Shown: positions 25,412 through 34,036, numbered from the stretch's first letter. The stretch: DNA of 64,000 nt from Rhizobium rhizoryzae (GCF_011046895.1 NZ_CP049249.1:310001-374000); one strand, 5' to 3'. Translations and numbers: made by a program. The notes: a model not told the origin generated them from the letters alone.

Positions 25412-26188
25412 CTAAACCTGAAGGATCGAAGATACGAGAAGCTGGGTGTAGGGTTCGCGCGGGTCATCCAGCACACGGTCCGTCAGGCCCTGCTCGATCA
25501 CTCGTCCACCCTTCATCACCATCATGCGATGGGACAGAAGACGGGCTACGGCCAGATCATGCGTCACGACAATGACGGCTAGACCAAGATCGCTGACCAG
25601 CCCCCGCACCAGATCGAGCAAACGCGCCTGCACCGATACGTCCAGACCGCCGGTCGGCTCATCCATGAAGACGAGACGTGGCGAGGTCACGAGGTTGCGG
25701 GCGATCTGCAACCGCTGGCGCATGCCGCCGGAAAAGGCACGCGGCTGGTCGTCTATGCGGTCTTGTGCGATTTCAACCCGTTCCAGCCAGTCGGTCGCCG
25801 TACTGCGGATATTGCCGTAATGACGATTGCCGACAGCCATCAGCCGTTCGCCCACATTGGCACCGGCGGACACCGTCATCCGCAGACCATCTGCCGGGTT
25901 CTGGTGTACGAAGCCCCAGTCCGTTCGCATCAGAAAGCGGCGCTCGGCATCGCTCATCTGGTAGAGATCGCGCAGATTGCCGTCCCGCATGCGATACTGC
26001 ACGCAGCCGGTCGTCGGCATCAATCGCGTTGCGAGGCAATTCAGCAGTGTTGTCTTGCCGGAACCGGATTCTCCGACAATGGCGAGCACTTCGCCGGGCC
26101 AGAGATCGAAGCTCACATCCGTGCAGCCGATGCGGCTTCCGTAGAATTTGGAAACGCCACGCACATTCAGAAGAGGTTGATCGCTCAT
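25412..26188 (-). CDS. phnK: C-P lyase accessory ATP-binding protein PhnK
   Basis: ABC-type ATPase of 258 residues. Walker A GESGSGKTTLL is at about 39-49, then FVHQNPADGLRM, the signature FSGGMRQRLQIARNL and Walker B LVFMDEPTGGLDVSVQ. In E. coli PhnK binds the PhnGHIJ complex near PhnJ. The ATG at 26188 overlaps the phnJ stop (ATGA) and follows AAGGAGG. The oligopeptide-ATPase-like sequence could mislead, but the context is decisive. Confidence 0.95.
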   Translation of the reverse strand: MSDQPLLNVRGVSKFYGSRIGCTDVSFDLWPGEVLAIVGESGSGKTTLLNCLATRLMPTTGCVQYRMRDGNLRDLYQMSDAERRFLMRTDWGFVHQNPADGLRMTVSAGANVGERLMAVGNRHYGNIRSTATDWLERVEIAQDRIDDQPRAFSGGMRQRLQIARNLVTSPRLVFMDEPTGGLDVSVQARLLDLVRGLVSDLGLAVIVVTHDLAVARLLSHRMMVMKGGRVIEQGLTDRVLDDPREPYTQLLVSSILQV

Positions 26189-27066
26189 TCCGCTGCCTCC
26201 TTCATTTCGGCCAGCATCTCGCCGCGATGGCCCTCTTCCCGGCGGGTTTCGCAAAAATCGGTGTCGGAGCAGACGAACATGCGGCCGCCCCTGTCATCCA
26301 GAACCACCTCATCGAGATAGACGTGGCGCGCACCGCAGAGCGCACAGGGCTTTTCGAAGGTTTGCACTTCGAAGGGGTGATCCTCGAAATCGAGGCTCAC
26401 GACATCGGTATAGGGCGGTACGGCATAGATGCGCTTTTCGCGTCCGGCACCGAACAACTGAAGGGCTGCCGACTGGTTCATCTTCGGATTATCGAATTTC
26501 GGCGTCGGCGAGGGGTCCATGACATAGCGTCCGGCAACCTTCACCGGATAAGCATAGGTCGTGGCGATCCGTCCATGGCGGGCGATATCTTCATACAGCT
26601 TGACGTGCATCAGGCCGTATTCTTCCAGCGCATGCATCTGCCGTGTTTCGGTTTCGCGCGGCTCGAGAAATCGCAAGGGTTCGGGGATCGGCACCTGATA
26701 GACCAGCACCTGGCTCTCGCCGAGGGTTTCCTCCGGAATGCGGTGGCGGGTCTGGATGATCGTTGCTTCCGACGTTTTCGTGGTCACCGCAACATTGGCG
26801 ACCTTCTGGAAGAAGGCGCGAATGGAGACGGCGTTCGTGGTGTCGTCAGCGCCCTGATCGATGACTTTGAGCACATCATGCGGCCCCAGAATGGCGGCGG
26901 TCACCTGCACGCCGCCGGTTCCCCAGCCGTAGGGCATGGGCATTTCGCGGCTTGCGAACGGCACCTGATAGCCGGGAATGGCAATGGCCTTCAGGATGGC
27001 CCGACGGATCATCCGCTTGGTCTGCTCATCCAGATAGGCAAAGTTATAGTCTGCCAGCGCAGTCAT
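26185..27066 (-). CDS. phnJ: Carbon-phosphorus lyase radical-SAM subunit PhnJ
   Basis: Catalytic C-P lyase of 293 residues that cleaves ribose 1-alkylphosphonate 5-phosphate to an alkane and the cyclic ribose phosphate. The cluster motif CX2CX21C falls at Cys241, Cys244 and Cys266, and the thiyl-radical Cys at 272. Gly32 in IPGYQ is also present. These numbers coincide with those of E. coli PhnJ, so the enzyme looks intact. The start at 27066 overlaps the phnI stop; in-frame codons further upstream lie within phnI. Confidence 0.97.
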   Translation of the reverse strand: MTALADYNFAYLDEQTKRMIRRAILKAIAIPGYQVPFASREMPMPYGWGTGGVQVTAAILGPHDVLKVIDQGADDTTNAVSIRAFFQKVANVAVTTKTSEATIIQTRHRIPEETLGESQVLVYQVPIPEPLRFLEPRETETRQMHALEEYGLMHVKLYEDIARHGRIATTYAYPVKVAGRYVMDPSPTPKFDNPKMNQSAALQLFGAGREKRIYAVPPYTDVVSLDFEDHPFEVQTFEKPCALCGARHVYLDEVVLDDRGGRMFVCSDTDFCETRREEGHRGEMLAEMKEAAE

Positions 27067-28157
27067 TCGGCGGCCTCCTGATGATGCTGAGATTGGGCGT
27101 GCTTGGTGCGCATACGGCGCACAAGATCCAGTTCGGCCTGGAAATCCACGTAATGCGGCAGTTTCAGGTGCTCCACGAAGCCGGTTGCCTGCACGTTGTC
27201 GCAGTGGGAAATGACAAATTCCTCGTCCTGCGCCGGGGCAATAACATCTTCGCCAAACTCTTGCGTTCTGAGCGCCCGGTCCACCAGCGACATGGACATG
27301 GCCTTGCGTTCGCTCTGGCCGAAGACGAGGCCATAGCCGCGGGTGAACTGCGGCGGTGCCTTGGCGGAACCCTTGAACTGGTTCACCATCTGGCATTCCG
27401 TCACGCGGATTGCACCGAGAGAAACGGCAAAGCCCAGTTCCGGCACATCCAGTTCAACCTCCACCAGACCGATGCGGATTTCCCCGACGAAGGGATGCGT
27501 GCGGCCATAACCGCGCTGTGTGGAATAACCCAGAGCCAGCAGAAAGCCCTCGTCACCGCGTGCCAGTGCCTGAAGGCGCAAGTCGCGCGGCATCGGAAAT
27601 TCCATCGGCTCGCGGGTCAGGTCACCGGCGATGTGCTCTGATGGAAGCTCGCCATCCGCTTCGATCAGACCTTCGCCCGCCAGAATTTCACTGACACGCA
27701 TGACCGGCTCATCCGCGTCGGACCTGCCAACGGGCGCTTCAACGGGCGTATCGTGAAGCAGATCAGGGTCCAGCAGACGGTGCGTATAGTCAAAAGTTGG
27801 CCCCAAAAGCTGGCCGCCCGGCAGATCCTTGTAGGTGGCGGAAACGCGCCGCTCGATCTGCATCCTGGCGGTATTGATCGGCTCTGATGTACCGAAGCGC
27901 GGCAGCGTGGTGCGATAGGCCCGCAGCAGAAAGATTGCCTCGATCAGGTCGCCTCGGGATTGCTTCACAGCCAATGCTGCAAGTGAACGGTCATAGAGCG
28001 ATGCTTCCGCCATGACGCGATCGACCGAGAGCGCCAGCTGCTCGGCAATCTGCTCGATGGTGATGGCTGGAAGATCGCGATTGCCCCGGCGGCGGTCGGC
28101 CAGAAGTTGATGGGCGTTGGCGATGGCGGTTTCCCCACCTTTGACGGCAACATACAT
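27063..28157 (-). CDS. phnI: C-P lyase core subunit PhnI
   Basis: Subunit of 364 residues of the PhnGHIJ core. With PhnG, H and L it couples the phosphonate to C1 of ATP ribose, displacing adenine; PhnI alone has nucleosidase activity. Family landmarks are MYVAVKGGETAI at the start, LLRAYRTTLPRFG near 78-90, KDLPGGQLLGPTFDYTHRLLD near 114-134 and the His-rich KLPHYVDFQAELDLVRRMR close to the C terminus. ATGA overlap with phnJ; three bases from phnH. Confidence 0.96.
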   Translation of the reverse strand: MYVAVKGGETAIANAHQLLADRRRGNRDLPAITIEQIAEQLALSVDRVMAEASLYDRSLAALAVKQSRGDLIEAIFLLRAYRTTLPRFGTSEPINTARMQIERRVSATYKDLPGGQLLGPTFDYTHRLLDPDLLHDTPVEAPVGRSDADEPVMRVSEILAGEGLIEADGELPSEHIAGDLTREPMEFPMPRDLRLQALARGDEGFLLALGYSTQRGYGRTHPFVGEIRIGLVEVELDVPELGFAVSLGAIRVTECQMVNQFKGSAKAPPQFTRGYGLVFGQSERKAMSMSLVDRALRTQEFGEDVIAPAQDEEFVISHCDNVQATGFVEHLKLPHYVDFQAELDLVRRMRTKHAQSQHHQEAAE

Positions 28158-28160
28158 GGT

Positions 28161-28766
28161 TCAGACCTCCAGAGCCTTGATCGTGACCGTACGTGGCAGG
28201 CCGATCAGACGGTTGCCGCAGGTCAGGATCAGGTCAATGCCGCGTGGAAACAGCGCGCGGTTGGCGCGCCATTGATCGAGAAAAGTGGCAGGCAGTCCGA
28301 CCGACGAAATCTCGTTCGCGCCCTTGATGCCGGGGCCGGAGAGCGAAAGCCGTGCGCCGCCCTCGAGGCTGGCAACTTCGAGAACAATCGTCGTAGAGCG
28401 GTCGGGATAATCCTGCGTGCCCTGAGAAAACTGGCTGAACGCAGGCAGGGGGCTGCTCTTGTCGAAGAAGGCGAAGGCGGAGGTGGATTTGTCACTCGTG
28501 ACCTTGGCTCCGGCATGAAAGCCGAGCCAGCCGGGAACGGCACCTTGAGCCAGTGCTGCAGACAGATAGACCGGCGTATCATAATCACAGAGCGTCAGCA
28601 TCAGGGCTGCAGACGCGGCGCTGAGGCCTTTCGGCGGGGTCAGCGGGCAGCCTATTTGCTGGACGGTACTGGGACGCGCCAGTGCATCCATGGCTGCGCG
28701 AAAACTGCTTTGGGCGTCGAAAACCGGATCTGCAAATCCGGGAAGAAGAGTTGCTGTTGCGACCAT
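28161..28766 (-). CDS. phnH: C-P lyase core subunit PhnH
   Basis: Subunit of 201 residues, PLP-transferase-like fold without a cofactor. Conserved blocks are FADPVFDAQSSFRAAMDALARP (a block starting near residue 10), LTLCDYDTPVY, GTQDYPDRSTTIVLEV and LSGPGIKG. ATG overlaps the phnG stop. It bridges PhnG and PhnI in the core complex. Confidence 0.95.
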   Translation of the reverse strand: MVATATLLPGFADPVFDAQSSFRAAMDALARPSTVQQIGCPLTPPKGLSAASAALMLTLCDYDTPVYLSAALAQGAVPGWLGFHAGAKVTSDKSTSAFAFFDKSSPLPAFSQFSQGTQDYPDRSTTIVLEVASLEGGARLSLSGPGIKGANEISSVGLPATFLDQWRANRALFPRGIDLILTCGNRLIGLPRTVTIKALEV

Positions 28767-29236
28767 CAGTCTTCGCCTCTCACCATTGTAAAGAATTCGA
28801 CCTTCGTGGCCGCCGTTTGCTGGCTGCGGGTGCGGGCTTCCGCTTCAGCACGCTGTTCGATCGGGCTCAGAAGCGTGCTCTCGATATGCTGGCGGTACTC
28901 GTCGCTTTGCCAAAGAGCGTGCAGAACAGCACCCAGCTCAGCGGCAGCTTTGTCCGTGCCCAGGCGATAGCTATGGCCAACCACGCCTGCAGCCGTCTCG
29001 ATTGAGGCACGGCAAACGCCTGCCTCGCCCAGATTGAACGGGTCGCCGCCACCGCCGATACGACCCTTGACCATGACGAGGCCAACTTCTGGTCCACGGA
29101 TTTTTCGGAATTGCGGCTTGGCCGAAAGGCCGTCCCAGACTTGCTTCAAAGTCTGATGGTCGGCGCGGGCCAGCAGCGCCAGAGCGCGCTTGGCATCCAA
29201 CTGACCGGAGGAATGAGTTTCTGCGGTTTCGATCAC
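28766..29236 (-). CDS. phnG: C-P lyase core subunit PhnG
   Basis: Small core subunit of about 156 residues. The family part begins AKRALALLARADHQTL and contains IRGPEVGLVMVKGRIGGGGDPFNLGEAGVCRA, followed by GHSYRLGTDK. The GTG at 29236 is preferred because GGAG lies nine bases upstream; an upstream GTG at 29251 touches the PhnF palindrome and lacks a site. First gene of the minus-strand operon, divergent from phnF, downstream of the Pho box. Confidence 0.93.
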   Translation of the reverse strand: MIETAETHSSGQLDAKRALALLARADHQTLKQVWDGLSAKPQFRKIRGPEVGLVMVKGRIGGGGDPFNLGEAGVCRASIETAAGVVGHSYRLGTDKAAAELGAVLHALWQSDEYRQHIESTLLSPIEQRAEAEARTRSQQTAATKVEFFTMVRGED

Positions 29237-29252
29237 AGCGCTTGACTCCACT

Positions 29253-29278
29253 TGTCTAGTTATCTAGACATCTAGACA
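29253..29278. promoter_or_regulatory. PhnF operator: TGTCTAG-TTAT-CTAGACA plus an extra half-site
   Basis: A perfect 7-bp dyad TGTCTAGTTATCTAGACA (29253-29270) is followed at once by TCTAGACA (29271-29278), giving two tandem TCTAGACA units. TCTAGA-centred dyads are typical of HutC/PhnF-type GntR proteins. It lies between the predicted phnG start point and phnG. Confidence 0.65.
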
Positions 29279-29288
29279 ACTGATGAGA

Positions 29289-29322
29289 GTTTTAGAACCT
29301 GTGCGTGACACGCATATGACAG
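29289..29322 (-). promoter_or_regulatory. Pho box and -10 element of the phnG operon
   Basis: Read on the minus strand, CTGTCATATGCGTGTCAC (29322 to 29305) contains two PhoB half-sites, CTGTCAT and GTGTCAC, with the standard four-base spacer. TAAAAC follows ten bases later (29294 to 29289) as a -10. The arrangement is that of a PhoB-activated promoter driving phnG. Confidence 0.7.
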
Positions 29323-29330
29323 GGGTGGGC

Positions 29331-30053
29331 ATGTTGCAGCGTCAGAAGGGGGTCGCCATCTGGCGGCAGATCGCGGATCGTATTCGCACAAACGTCTCTG
29401 CAGGCCTTTACGACCAGGCGGGCACTTTGCCGTCTGAAATGCAATTGGCGACGGAATTTGGCGTCAACCGCCACACCGTCCGCGCAGCGATTGCGGCGCT
29501 ATCAGACGAGGGCTTGTTGCTGGTGGAAAAGGGGAAGGGCACCCGCATTGCCCGCAAAGACCGCTTCGATTTTCCCATTAGTCCGCGCACGCGCTTCACG
29601 GCAGGTCTGGCGGATCAGGCACAGCAATTCAGCGGCGAACTCCTGCGGGAATGCATGGAACAAGCGGATGCCGAAGTGGCGACCTATCTCGGCTTATCGG
29701 TCGGTGCGGATGTCTGCCGGCTGGAAACGCGTCGTAGCGCTGACGGCCAGGCGGTGGGCCGCGCCATCACGTGGCTTCCAGGTCAGCGTTTCGCTGGCTT
29801 TGCTGAAGCTTTCAGGCGCAAACAGTCGATAACCAAAGCATTTTTGGATTTTGGCGTGACAGATTATCTACGCAAATCGACCGAGGTTTCCGCCGTCCAT
29901 GCCGATCAGGAGGATCTCGATATTCTGGGGCTTACGCCGGGCGCCATCATGCTGGTGACCCGATCCCTGAACACGGATCTCGCCGATCAGCCGATCCAGT
30001 ATTCCATCACCCGTTTTCCGGCGGATCGTGTTCAGTTCAGCATCCGATTCTGA
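29331..30053 (+). CDS. phnF: PhnF, GntR/HutC-family regulator of phosphonate genes
   Basis: Regulator of about 240 residues. The winged helix is at residues 5-70 (GVAIWRQIADRIRTNV, LPSEMQLATEFGVNRHTVRAAIAAL), then a UTRA domain with TRRSADGQAVGRAITWLP and the PhnF-typical C-terminus ADQPIQYSITRFPADRVQFSI. The start at 29331 is preferred because the two earlier ATGs (29283, 29316) would place the Pho box inside the gene; a GGGGTGG lies just upstream. It is divergent from phnG and likely represses the operon and itself. Confidence 0.9.
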   Translation: MLQRQKGVAIWRQIADRIRTNVSAGLYDQAGTLPSEMQLATEFGVNRHTVRAAIAALSDEGLLLVEKGKGTRIARKDRFDFPISPRTRFTAGLADQAQQFSGELLRECMEQADAEVATYLGLSVGADVCRLETRRSADGQAVGRAITWLPGQRFAGFAEAFRRKQSITKAFLDFGVTDYLRKSTEVSAVHADQEDLDILGLTPGAIMLVTRSLNTDLADQPIQYSITRFPADRVQFSIRF

Positions 30054-30068
30054 AAGTCTAGAAACCGG

Positions 30069-30572
30069 TTACTTCCATTCGTAGATACGCTTGCCGTTAT
30101 AGGGACGGTCAGCGATCAGCATTTCCGGCGCATCGATGGACTTTGCATAGGCCAGTGCATCAGCTTCGTCGTTGAAGCCGATGAATACCATGACCATGGA
30201 TTGAGCCTTGGGACTGCCCTTCTTGCGATAGGAAATTCTGACAGCGCAGTGCGGAAACTCGTCACTGAGTCGAAGTGTATCCGAGGCTTTGTCCGTCAGC
30301 GCCAGAAACTGGCCAAGCGAGAAAAAGCGGCTCACTGCATTGAAGGCCGTTTCCTTCGAAATCTTCTGGTTCGAAGCGCTGCCCTTGGGGCGACCGTAAA
30401 ACAGGCTGTCCGTCAAACCTTTGCGCCGCTTGCTTTCATAAACGATCAGGCTTCCAGCAGCCGCCAGTTCGATGTGCACATCAAATGTCTGCAAATCATC
30501 CGCTGAAACATCGACTTGCCCCAGCAAAGATTGAAGGTCTGCGATGTAATCGGCGTAGAAGGCAGGTGTCAT
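30069..30572 (-). CDS. Hypothetical protein, 167 residues
   Basis: I do not recognise this family. It has no signal peptide or membrane segment. The N-terminal 55 residues are acidic and hydrophobic (YADYIADLQSLLGQVDVSADDLQTFDVHIEL), a basic patch ESKRRKGLTDSLFYGRPKGS follows, and the C-terminal part (AVRISYRKKG to YNGKRIYEWK) looks like a compact alpha/beta fold with alternating hydrophobic strands. It is convergent with phnF and precedes a separate minus-strand block, so context gives no clear role. Codon use appears normal. Confidence 0.6.
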   Translation of the reverse strand: MTPAFYADYIADLQSLLGQVDVSADDLQTFDVHIELAAAGSLIVYESKRRKGLTDSLFYGRPKGSASNQKISKETAFNAVSRFFSLGQFLALTDKASDTLRLSDEFPHCAVRISYRKKGSPKAQSMVMVFIGFNDEADALAYAKSIDAPEMLIADRPYNGKRIYEWK

Positions 30573-30650
30573 AGTCCAAGCGGCCCGTTTTGTTCTAGAA
30601 GCGAGCCGCTCCTATCATGGCATCCTTCAGCAGGATACGTGAAAATCACA

Positions 30651-31532
30651 TCATGCGCCGTGGCTGCGGTCATAACCGTTGACGGCCGGACTCTTCCATC
30701 CGGCTGGTGCCTCGCGTGGGCGGTAGATTTCAACGATCATCGGGTAGCAGGCGGCAGTATCCGACGAATGCTCAGACGAGCAATCGCCTCCGGGACAGGC
30801 TGACATGCATCCGAGAAGATCGATCTCTGCAAAAAATTCCAGATAGTCTCCCGGACGAACCGGGCTCGCCTTCATGAAATACTGGCCCGTATCGCGGGTG
30901 AAGCCGGTGCACATGAAAACGTTCAGAACGTCATGGACGTGGGGTTCCGCCTCCGGCAGGGTAAGGCCGGTTTTCTGCGCCAGAGCACGCGTCAGGTTGG
31001 AATGGCAGCAGTGGTGATACTGCCCGCCGTGGCTGAGCAGATTATGTGTATAAGGGTCGCAACGCGTTCCGATCACATCATGCACGGAACCGCCGAATTC
31101 ATCGAAGCCATACCAGTCCAGCGTATCGTAGGTAATGGTTGCGATCGGCCGCAGATAGGGGAAGCTTGAGAAAAGCTGATCGCCGACGCCGACATGCGTG
31201 CCGTTCAGAGCGCGTGTCTTCCCGCTATAGAATCGCTCGGAAAGATCATGCAGATTGAAAAGGTTGAGATCGCCAACCTGCGGCCCTTCCGTGCATAGCA
31301 TGCGGCAGAAATGACCGGCCGGAACTTCCCACGTCCGGGCCTCACGCGGGGGGATGACAACCGTTTCAATGAGTTCGAGGTCACCGCGGAGTGCCTGGTA
31401 GGCGCTTATATTCGGGCGGGGAAGCGTATCTGTCGGATAGCAGACGACCGGTTTGACCGATTTGCGCTGGAGTGCGTCGGTTGGCGCTGGGTGGGCTGCC
31501 TTTGGCTTCACGAATGTCTTCCTCTTGGTCAT
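30651..31532 (-). CDS. DUF1989 / urea carboxylase-associated family protein
   Basis: Soluble protein of 293 residues. The DUF1989 domain runs from about residue 55 to 270: VVIPPREARTWEVPAGHFCRMLCTEG, the metal-site candidates HCCHSN (about 176-181) and VFMCTGF, and the hallmark GCMSACPGGDCSS followed by a Cys-rich end. Members are encoded beside urea or guanidine carboxylases and amino-group catabolic genes; their reaction is not established. Here it is last of three minus-strand genes divergent from a large catabolic unit. The first 40 residues are a basic, Pro-rich extension. No clear ribosome-binding site precedes the ATG. Confidence 0.8.
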   Translation of the reverse strand: MTKRKTFVKPKAAHPAPTDALQRKSVKPVVCYPTDTLPRPNISAYQALRGDLELIETVVIPPREARTWEVPAGHFCRMLCTEGPQVGDLNLFNLHDLSERFYSGKTRALNGTHVGVGDQLFSSFPYLRPIATITYDTLDWYGFDEFGGSVHDVIGTRCDPYTHNLLSHGGQYHHCCHSNLTRALAQKTGLTLPEAEPHVHDVLNVFMCTGFTRDTGQYFMKASPVRPGDYLEFFAEIDLLGCMSACPGGDCSSEHSSDTAACYPMIVEIYRPREAPAGWKSPAVNGYDRSHGA

Positions 31533-31577
31533 GGGGATGCGCGGTCGTACGGCGCAGCACGGACGTTTGAGGATACA

Positions 31578-33197
31578 TTAGGCAGCTATCACATCTTCCT
31601 GCAAGGCAACTTCTCGTCCATCCTCGATCTGCACACCGTCCAGGTTAGAGACAATGTCCTGGGCGACCTTTGCGCCGATTTCTGCCGAAGACACAATGCC
31701 TTGAACGAAAGGCCGGTCATGCATCAAGTAGGGAAGGGCTGCCAGATAGACGCGCTTTCGCAGTGACGACGGCGAGATCAGAGCAAACCGGTCATCGACC
31801 TCCGGAATGTCCTGATCATCTTCGACCAGGATTTTTCGCAGGCTTGGAAACTTGAAGTCCTCCGTCCGCAACGCTTTCTGTCCTCGTGCGTCGATAAAGA
31901 CATTGAACACATGAGAGTCTTCGCCAGAACGAATTGTTGTCGTCGTCTGCGATCGGATCAACTCGTAATCATCATCCAAAGTCACAACATCAAGAATATT
32001 CGCTTCCCTCAGGGCAAGCAGGCGCCGGATCGAGGTCGCAGGAACCGCGGCATAATTGTCGCTGAAGACGCGTTTCAAGCCGCGTTCAAAACGTGAGAGA
32101 TCGCTATCTGGGAAAAACGGCACCAGTTTTTCAACTTGCTCATGCATGCGCAGGATGGCGTATCGCCATTCTATCGTCCGCTTTGCGGCCTTGTTTCGCT
32201 CTACCTCTGCCAGATTTTTCCTCGCATAGGCAAATGCGTCTCCTCCCATGCGTTCCGCGAAATAGGCTTCAGGGAAGCTGTCTGCATCGAGATCGGTCAG
32301 ATTGACCCGCGCTGCATAGGCCGGATCGGCGAGAGTGATCTCCTTGGCGAACAGATCAAAAATGGCATCCAGTACGTTCGGCTTCGACGTACAGGCCATG
32401 AGCGAGCATTCTGTCATGATTGTCGTCGAAACATACGGAATTGGACAGTAGAAGTCGGCTTCGGGGAGGATGCCGTTGCGCGACATGAAGCTTACCTTCA
32501 GATCTTGTTCGTCGGTACGATAGGTCAATTCTCCCTGATCGCCTTCAACGAACTCTCCGTGCTGTGCAACCACTGCCAGGCAGGCGTCGATTGCGCTGAG
32601 CGAGGTGCCCATGATGCCGATACGAGCGGCGGGAACATCTGCCGAAAGCAGGCCGCACCAGGGGTTTGGATAATAGGATGAGCTTGCCTTGTCTTCCCCG
32701 AAATCATGCCCGGTCGCCACGATCACCCGGTCGAAACCCTCATCCACGCCACCGTCAGATCTTTCGATCCGGAGGCGACCAGCCTTTTCCGCTATGTCGA
32801 CGATGGTCGTCTTCTCGTTAAGCCTCACCACATAACCACGCTGTTCTGCCTGCTGCTGCAAGGTCAGGAGTTGGTCGTGATAGTAGCAACCGATGAGCAG
32901 GCGCGGCGTGAACAGTCTCTCGTTCAGATCCTCCTGCTCGATTCCGAAATCGGAGAGAATTCGGGGCGGACAGGATTTCAGCCAGTCGAGATAGCTGACC
33001 CCATTAAGAACCGGGATCTCGATACTGGCGATGTTTGCCAGCATGAGACGGCTGGCGCCCTGACGCGAATAGGGTGTGCCAGCGCCCGCCCATTCACCTT
33101 CGTCATAGATGGTGATGTCCATGGGAGTGTCGGCGTGAACAAGTTCGGAGAATGTGTAAAGTCCAGTCGGTCCAAGGCCAACAATCGCAATTTTCAC
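31578..33197 (-). CDS. FAD/NAD(P)-binding protein, possible flavin oxidoreductase or monooxygenase
   Basis: Flavoprotein of 539 residues. The N-terminal Rossmann motif KIAIVGLGPTGLYTFSEL is residues 2-19, and ATGHDFGEDKA plus GIMGTSLSAIDACLAV (about 205-220) form the second dinucleotide site, as in PF13454 proteins related to N-hydroxylating monooxygenases. The start is the GTG at 33197 with AGGA nine bases upstream; a TTG at 33215 is less likely. It is flanked by CMD-family and DUF1989 genes in one unit. It could oxidise the nitrogen compound handled by the locus; this is inference. Confidence 0.75.
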   Translation of the reverse strand: MKIAIVGLGPTGLYTFSELVHADTPMDITIYDEGEWAGAGTPYSRQGASRLMLANIASIEIPVLNGVSYLDWLKSCPPRILSDFGIEQEDLNERLFTPRLLIGCYYHDQLLTLQQQAEQRGYVVRLNEKTTIVDIAEKAGRLRIERSDGGVDEGFDRVIVATGHDFGEDKASSSYYPNPWCGLLSADVPAARIGIMGTSLSAIDACLAVVAQHGEFVEGDQGELTYRTDEQDLKVSFMSRNGILPEADFYCPIPYVSTTIMTECSLMACTSKPNVLDAIFDLFAKEITLADPAYAARVNLTDLDADSFPEAYFAERMGGDAFAYARKNLAEVERNKAAKRTIEWRYAILRMHEQVEKLVPFFPDSDLSRFERGLKRVFSDNYAAVPATSIRRLLALREANILDVVTLDDDYELIRSQTTTTIRSGEDSHVFNVFIDARGQKALRTEDFKFPSLRKILVEDDQDIPEVDDRFALISPSSLRKRVYLAALPYLMHDRPFVQGIVSSAEIGAKVAQDIVSNLDGVQIEDGREVALQEDVIAA

Positions 33198-33265
33198 GGT
33201 ACACGTCCTGAGCAAGCTGGTTTGTTGCTCAAGAATGCGTTGAAGAGGAAGAAGTTCCGGTGAGG

Positions 33266-33802
33266 TCAGATCGGGTTGCGCTCGAGTTCGGCTGCAATCG
33301 CATCGTCTACGGGTGTTTCATAAGTCATGAGAATGCCGCCCAGCACGATGTAGAAGCCGACTGTCGCAATCAGATCGAAAACCGCCTCCTGACCTATTGT
33401 ATGCGCCAGTTCGCGCTCGAGTTCAGGAGGGATGTAATGCTGGTCGAATATTGCATCGACCGCGCGCACGATCAGTCCATCCTCTCCGTCGGGCATGGCG
33501 GCGATTGCGCGAATCCGCTCATTGGTGAATCCAAGCTGGCGTGCACGGCTGACGTGATGGGCCCATTCATAGTGGGAACCGAGGCGGTGACCCGTGCGAA
33601 GAATGACCACTTCTGAACGCTGAGGCCCCAGCGCACTGTCCTTTACCAGATGTTGGCGCAGAGGTGCCCAGGCCCGCAGAAGGGCGGGATTGTGTGCCAT
33701 GGTTCTGTAGACGTTCAATTGTCCGGCAAAGCCTGAACGCAAGTCTTCAATCGGCTCGGGCCACTGGTCATCGCCAAGTGGTGGACATGGTGAAAGCGTC
33801 AT
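33266..33802 (-). CDS. Carboxymuconolactone decarboxylase (CMD)/AhpD-like family protein
   Basis: Helical protein of 178 residues. It has the CMD core VILRTGHRLGSHYEWAHHVSRARQLGF (a block near residues 75-101) with the conserved Glu and His, but no CxxC pair, so it is closer to gamma-carboxymuconolactone decarboxylase than to peroxidase-type AhpD. The start at 33802 has AAGGAGGAGGGAACGG in front; a longer reading to 33952 lacks a site. It is first of the minus-strand trio and divergent from the cysteine hydrolase. Substrate unknown. Confidence 0.8.
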   Translation of the reverse strand: MTLSPCPPLGDDQWPEPIEDLRSGFAGQLNVYRTMAHNPALLRAWAPLRQHLVKDSALGPQRSEVVILRTGHRLGSHYEWAHHVSRARQLGFTNERIRAIAAMPDGEDGLIVRAVDAIFDQHYIPPELERELAHTIGQEAVFDLIATVGFYIVLGGILMTYETPVDDAIAAELERNPI

Positions 33803-33923
33803 CCGTTCCCTCCTCCTTCCTGTGCCAGCCTGCTCAAACGGGCGGCAAAGCGAAGCGTTTCCCTGGGCAATTGCGCCGACGGGAAGCAGCCCCAAAAATC
33901 GCAACATCAGCAACTCAAAATGG

Positions 33924-33953
33924 ACTTTACAAATGATATAAAGTGATAACAAT
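33924..33953. promoter_or_regulatory. Divergent promoter region with ACTTTA-N9-TAAAGT dyad
   Basis: On the plus strand TTTACA (33926-33931) and AACAAT (33948-33953) are 16 bases apart. A 6-bp dyad ACTTTA/TAAAGT (33924-33929, 33939-33944) sits over it. This AT-rich patch is in the 234-base gap between the divergent CMD and cysteine hydrolase genes. Confidence 0.4.
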
Positions 33954-34036
33954 AGGGATTAATGAAAAGCCGATCCGTTGGGGATAAGCCCGAATGGGCA
34001 ATGATGCGGACGGCGCATGAAATGCAGGAGGCCCAA

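Noticed and set aside
25678-27081. 467-codon open frame on the plus strand opposite phnJ and phnK
   Set aside because: It mirrors well-supported minus-strand genes with exact family motifs; its translation has no recognisable motif and contains Arg/Ser-rich stretches typical of antisense frames in high-GC DNA.
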